From contig DMOT01000237.1 in NCBI GenBank assembly GCA_003456765.1, positions 1-6,659 on the forward strand: a stretch of DNA of 6,659 nucleotides, in the 5' to 3' direction. The notes under the pieces are model-generated. The model was not told the DNA's origin, made no database searches, and worked only from the letters and a program-made list of their open reading frames with translations. The position numbers and the translations under genes are program-made. Shown piece by piece: positions 5,654-6,659 of the stretch; position 1 is the first letter of the stretch; every line of letters starts with the position of its first letter. Origin of the DNA: Bacillota bacterium (GTDB taxonomy: Bacteria > Bacillota > DTU025).

Positions 5654-6617
5654 GTTCTGCCCCCCTTGTTGCCTCCCATTTCCCGCACCTGCCGCCCCAT
5701 CTCGCAACCACAGTGGAGTTGCGTGTAACCTCCACTATTTCACATATGTTCGGACACCCAGAACACTCTCTGGAAGAAGTTCTATAAGTCTGTTCCGGAA
5801 CCTCCCATCCCGCAAATAAAGTGCTCCCCCCCGATGATTCCATATGCCGCCGCGCAAGCATGGCCGCGCCTATTGCACCCATCACGCCGAAATGCTCCGG
5901 AACCATCACGTCATGCCCCAGCGCCCTCTCGAACGCTCTCCTCATCCCAGCGTTGGCGGCAACCCCGCCCTGGAAAACAGCCGGGGCCAGAATCTGTTTC
6001 CCTTTGCCCACATTGTTCAAGTAGTTGCGAACCAGCGCTTCGCAAAGACCGCTTACGATATCAGGCAACGAGTGGCCTACCTGCTGCTTATGGATCATGT
6101 CAGATTCCGCAAACACCGCACACCTCCCTGCGATCCGCACAGGAGATACAGAGGCGCATGCAAGCTCGCCAAATTGCTCTATAGCCACACCTAATCTCTG
6201 CGCCTGGTGCTCAAGAAAAGAGCCTGTGCCTGCAGCACAGACAGTGTTCATGCCAAAATCCACAACAATGCCGGAACGGAGAATAATGATCTTGGAGTCC
6301 TGCCCGCCTATTTCAATCACTGTCTGCACATCAGGGACGGAGGCCATGGCCGCCATGGCATGGGCGGTTATCTCGTTTTTCACAACGTCGGCGCCGATTA
6401 TCACACCCGCAAGCTTTCTTCCGCTTCCTGTAGTGCCGGCGCCCAGGACTTCGAAGTCGGAGTGCTTCATTCTCAACATCCGAAGGCCTTCTTTGACCGC
6501 CTCAATCGGGTTCCCCCGGGTTCTCAGATAGACCGAATCTATGAAGCTGTCGTTCTCTCCTGCGAGAACGAGATTGGTGCTGACCGAGCCAACATCAACG
6601 CCGATGTACCCACGCAT
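5631..6617 (-). CDS. Acyl-CoA dehydratase activase (BadF/BadG/BcrA/BcrD/HgdC family ATPase)
   Basis: This 328-residue protein is an ASKHA-fold ATPase of the 2-hydroxyglutaryl-CoA dehydratase activator type. In that family a homodimer bridges one [4Fe-4S] cluster and uses ATP to inject an electron into a partner dehydratase or reductase. The phosphate-binding loops are GVDVGSVSTNLVL (6-18) and IEIGGQDSKII (101-111). The cluster cysteines are Cys127 in NTVCAAGTGSFL and Cys166 in GRCAVFAESD. After the core (about residue 255) comes an extension with CSGCPNIC (285-292) and GGRCGKW (308-314), a second cysteine cluster seen in the COG1924 branch that often accompanies a DUF2229/COG3581 protein. The ATG at 6617 is preferred over an upstream in-frame one at 6653, since GTGGGGGG lies 7 bases ahead and the product starts at the first ATP-binding strand. 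No dehydratase subunit is in the window, so the substrate is unknown. Confidence 0.92.
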   Translation of the reverse strand: MRGYIGVDVGSVSTNLVLAGENDSFIDSVYLRTRGNPIEAVKEGLRMLRMKHSDFEVLGAGTTGSGRKLAGVIIGADVVKNEITAHAMAAMASVPDVQTVIEIGGQDSKIIILRSGIVVDFGMNTVCAAGTGSFLEHQAQRLGVAIEQFGELACASVSPVRIAGRCAVFAESDMIHKQQVGHSLPDIVSGLCEALVRNYLNNVGKGKQILAPAVFQGGVAANAGMRRAFERALGHDVMVPEHFGVMGAIGAAMLARRHMESSGGSTLFAGWEVPEQTYRTSSRECSGCPNICEIVEVTRNSTVVARWGGRCGKWEATRGAEHEDRDCH

Positions 6618-6659
6618 CTGTATACCCCCCACTTTCCAGAGGGTGCCCAGCATTGTCCC

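Noticed and set aside
1..6659. CRISPR array, tRNA, rRNA, insertion sequence or phage genes
   Set aside because: No regularly spaced repeats, cloverleaf-like sequence, transposase or phage protein was found on either strand.

Overview
All recognisable genes in this window lie on the minus strand, so transcription runs from high to low coordinates. The content suggests an anaerobic, flagellated member of the Bacillota (Clostridia-like) of moderately high GC: a BadF/HgdC-type dehydratase activase, a DegV lipid-binding protein, a CheX-type CheY-P phosphatase and a membrane chemoreceptor. No rRNA or marker gene is present, so the taxonomic call is inference.

Layout in order of transcription. (1) 6617-5631 encodes an ATP-driven [4Fe-4S] activase of the 2-hydroxyacyl-CoA dehydratase family with an extra C-terminal cysteine cluster. 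It overlaps by 23 bp a DegV-family fatty-acid-binding protein (5653-4808). (2) A 298-bp gap (4510-4807) carries a good sigma-28 (SigD/FliA) promoter and a leader of about 160 nt with inverted repeats, ahead of a 618-aa methyl-accepting chemotaxis protein (4509-2653, TTG start). (3) A 436-bp stretch (2217-2652) has no confident gene. It holds broken open frames and a long-range inverted repeat. (4) A MobB-like P-loop GTPase (2216-1536) is followed 3 bp later by an APH/choline-kinase-fold phosphotransferase (1532-759). (5) A consensus-perfect sigma-28 promoter (723-750) drives cheX (693-232), which ends in an intrinsic terminator (161-188). (6) At the extreme left edge a strong Shine-Dalgarno-like sequence suggests another minus-strand gene starting just outside the window.

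Functionally there are two themes. The MCP and CheX are the input and signal-termination ends of one chemotaxis pathway, and each has its own sigma-28 promoter, so they probably belong to one motility regulon although separate genes lie between them. The activase/degV pair and the mobB/kinase pair look like metabolic or cofactor modules beside or between them. No clearly new multi-gene system is visible. The most notable points are the sigma-28 sites, an almost uniform use of G-tract ribosome binding sites, the MobB-kinase pairing, and the unexplained 436-bp region.
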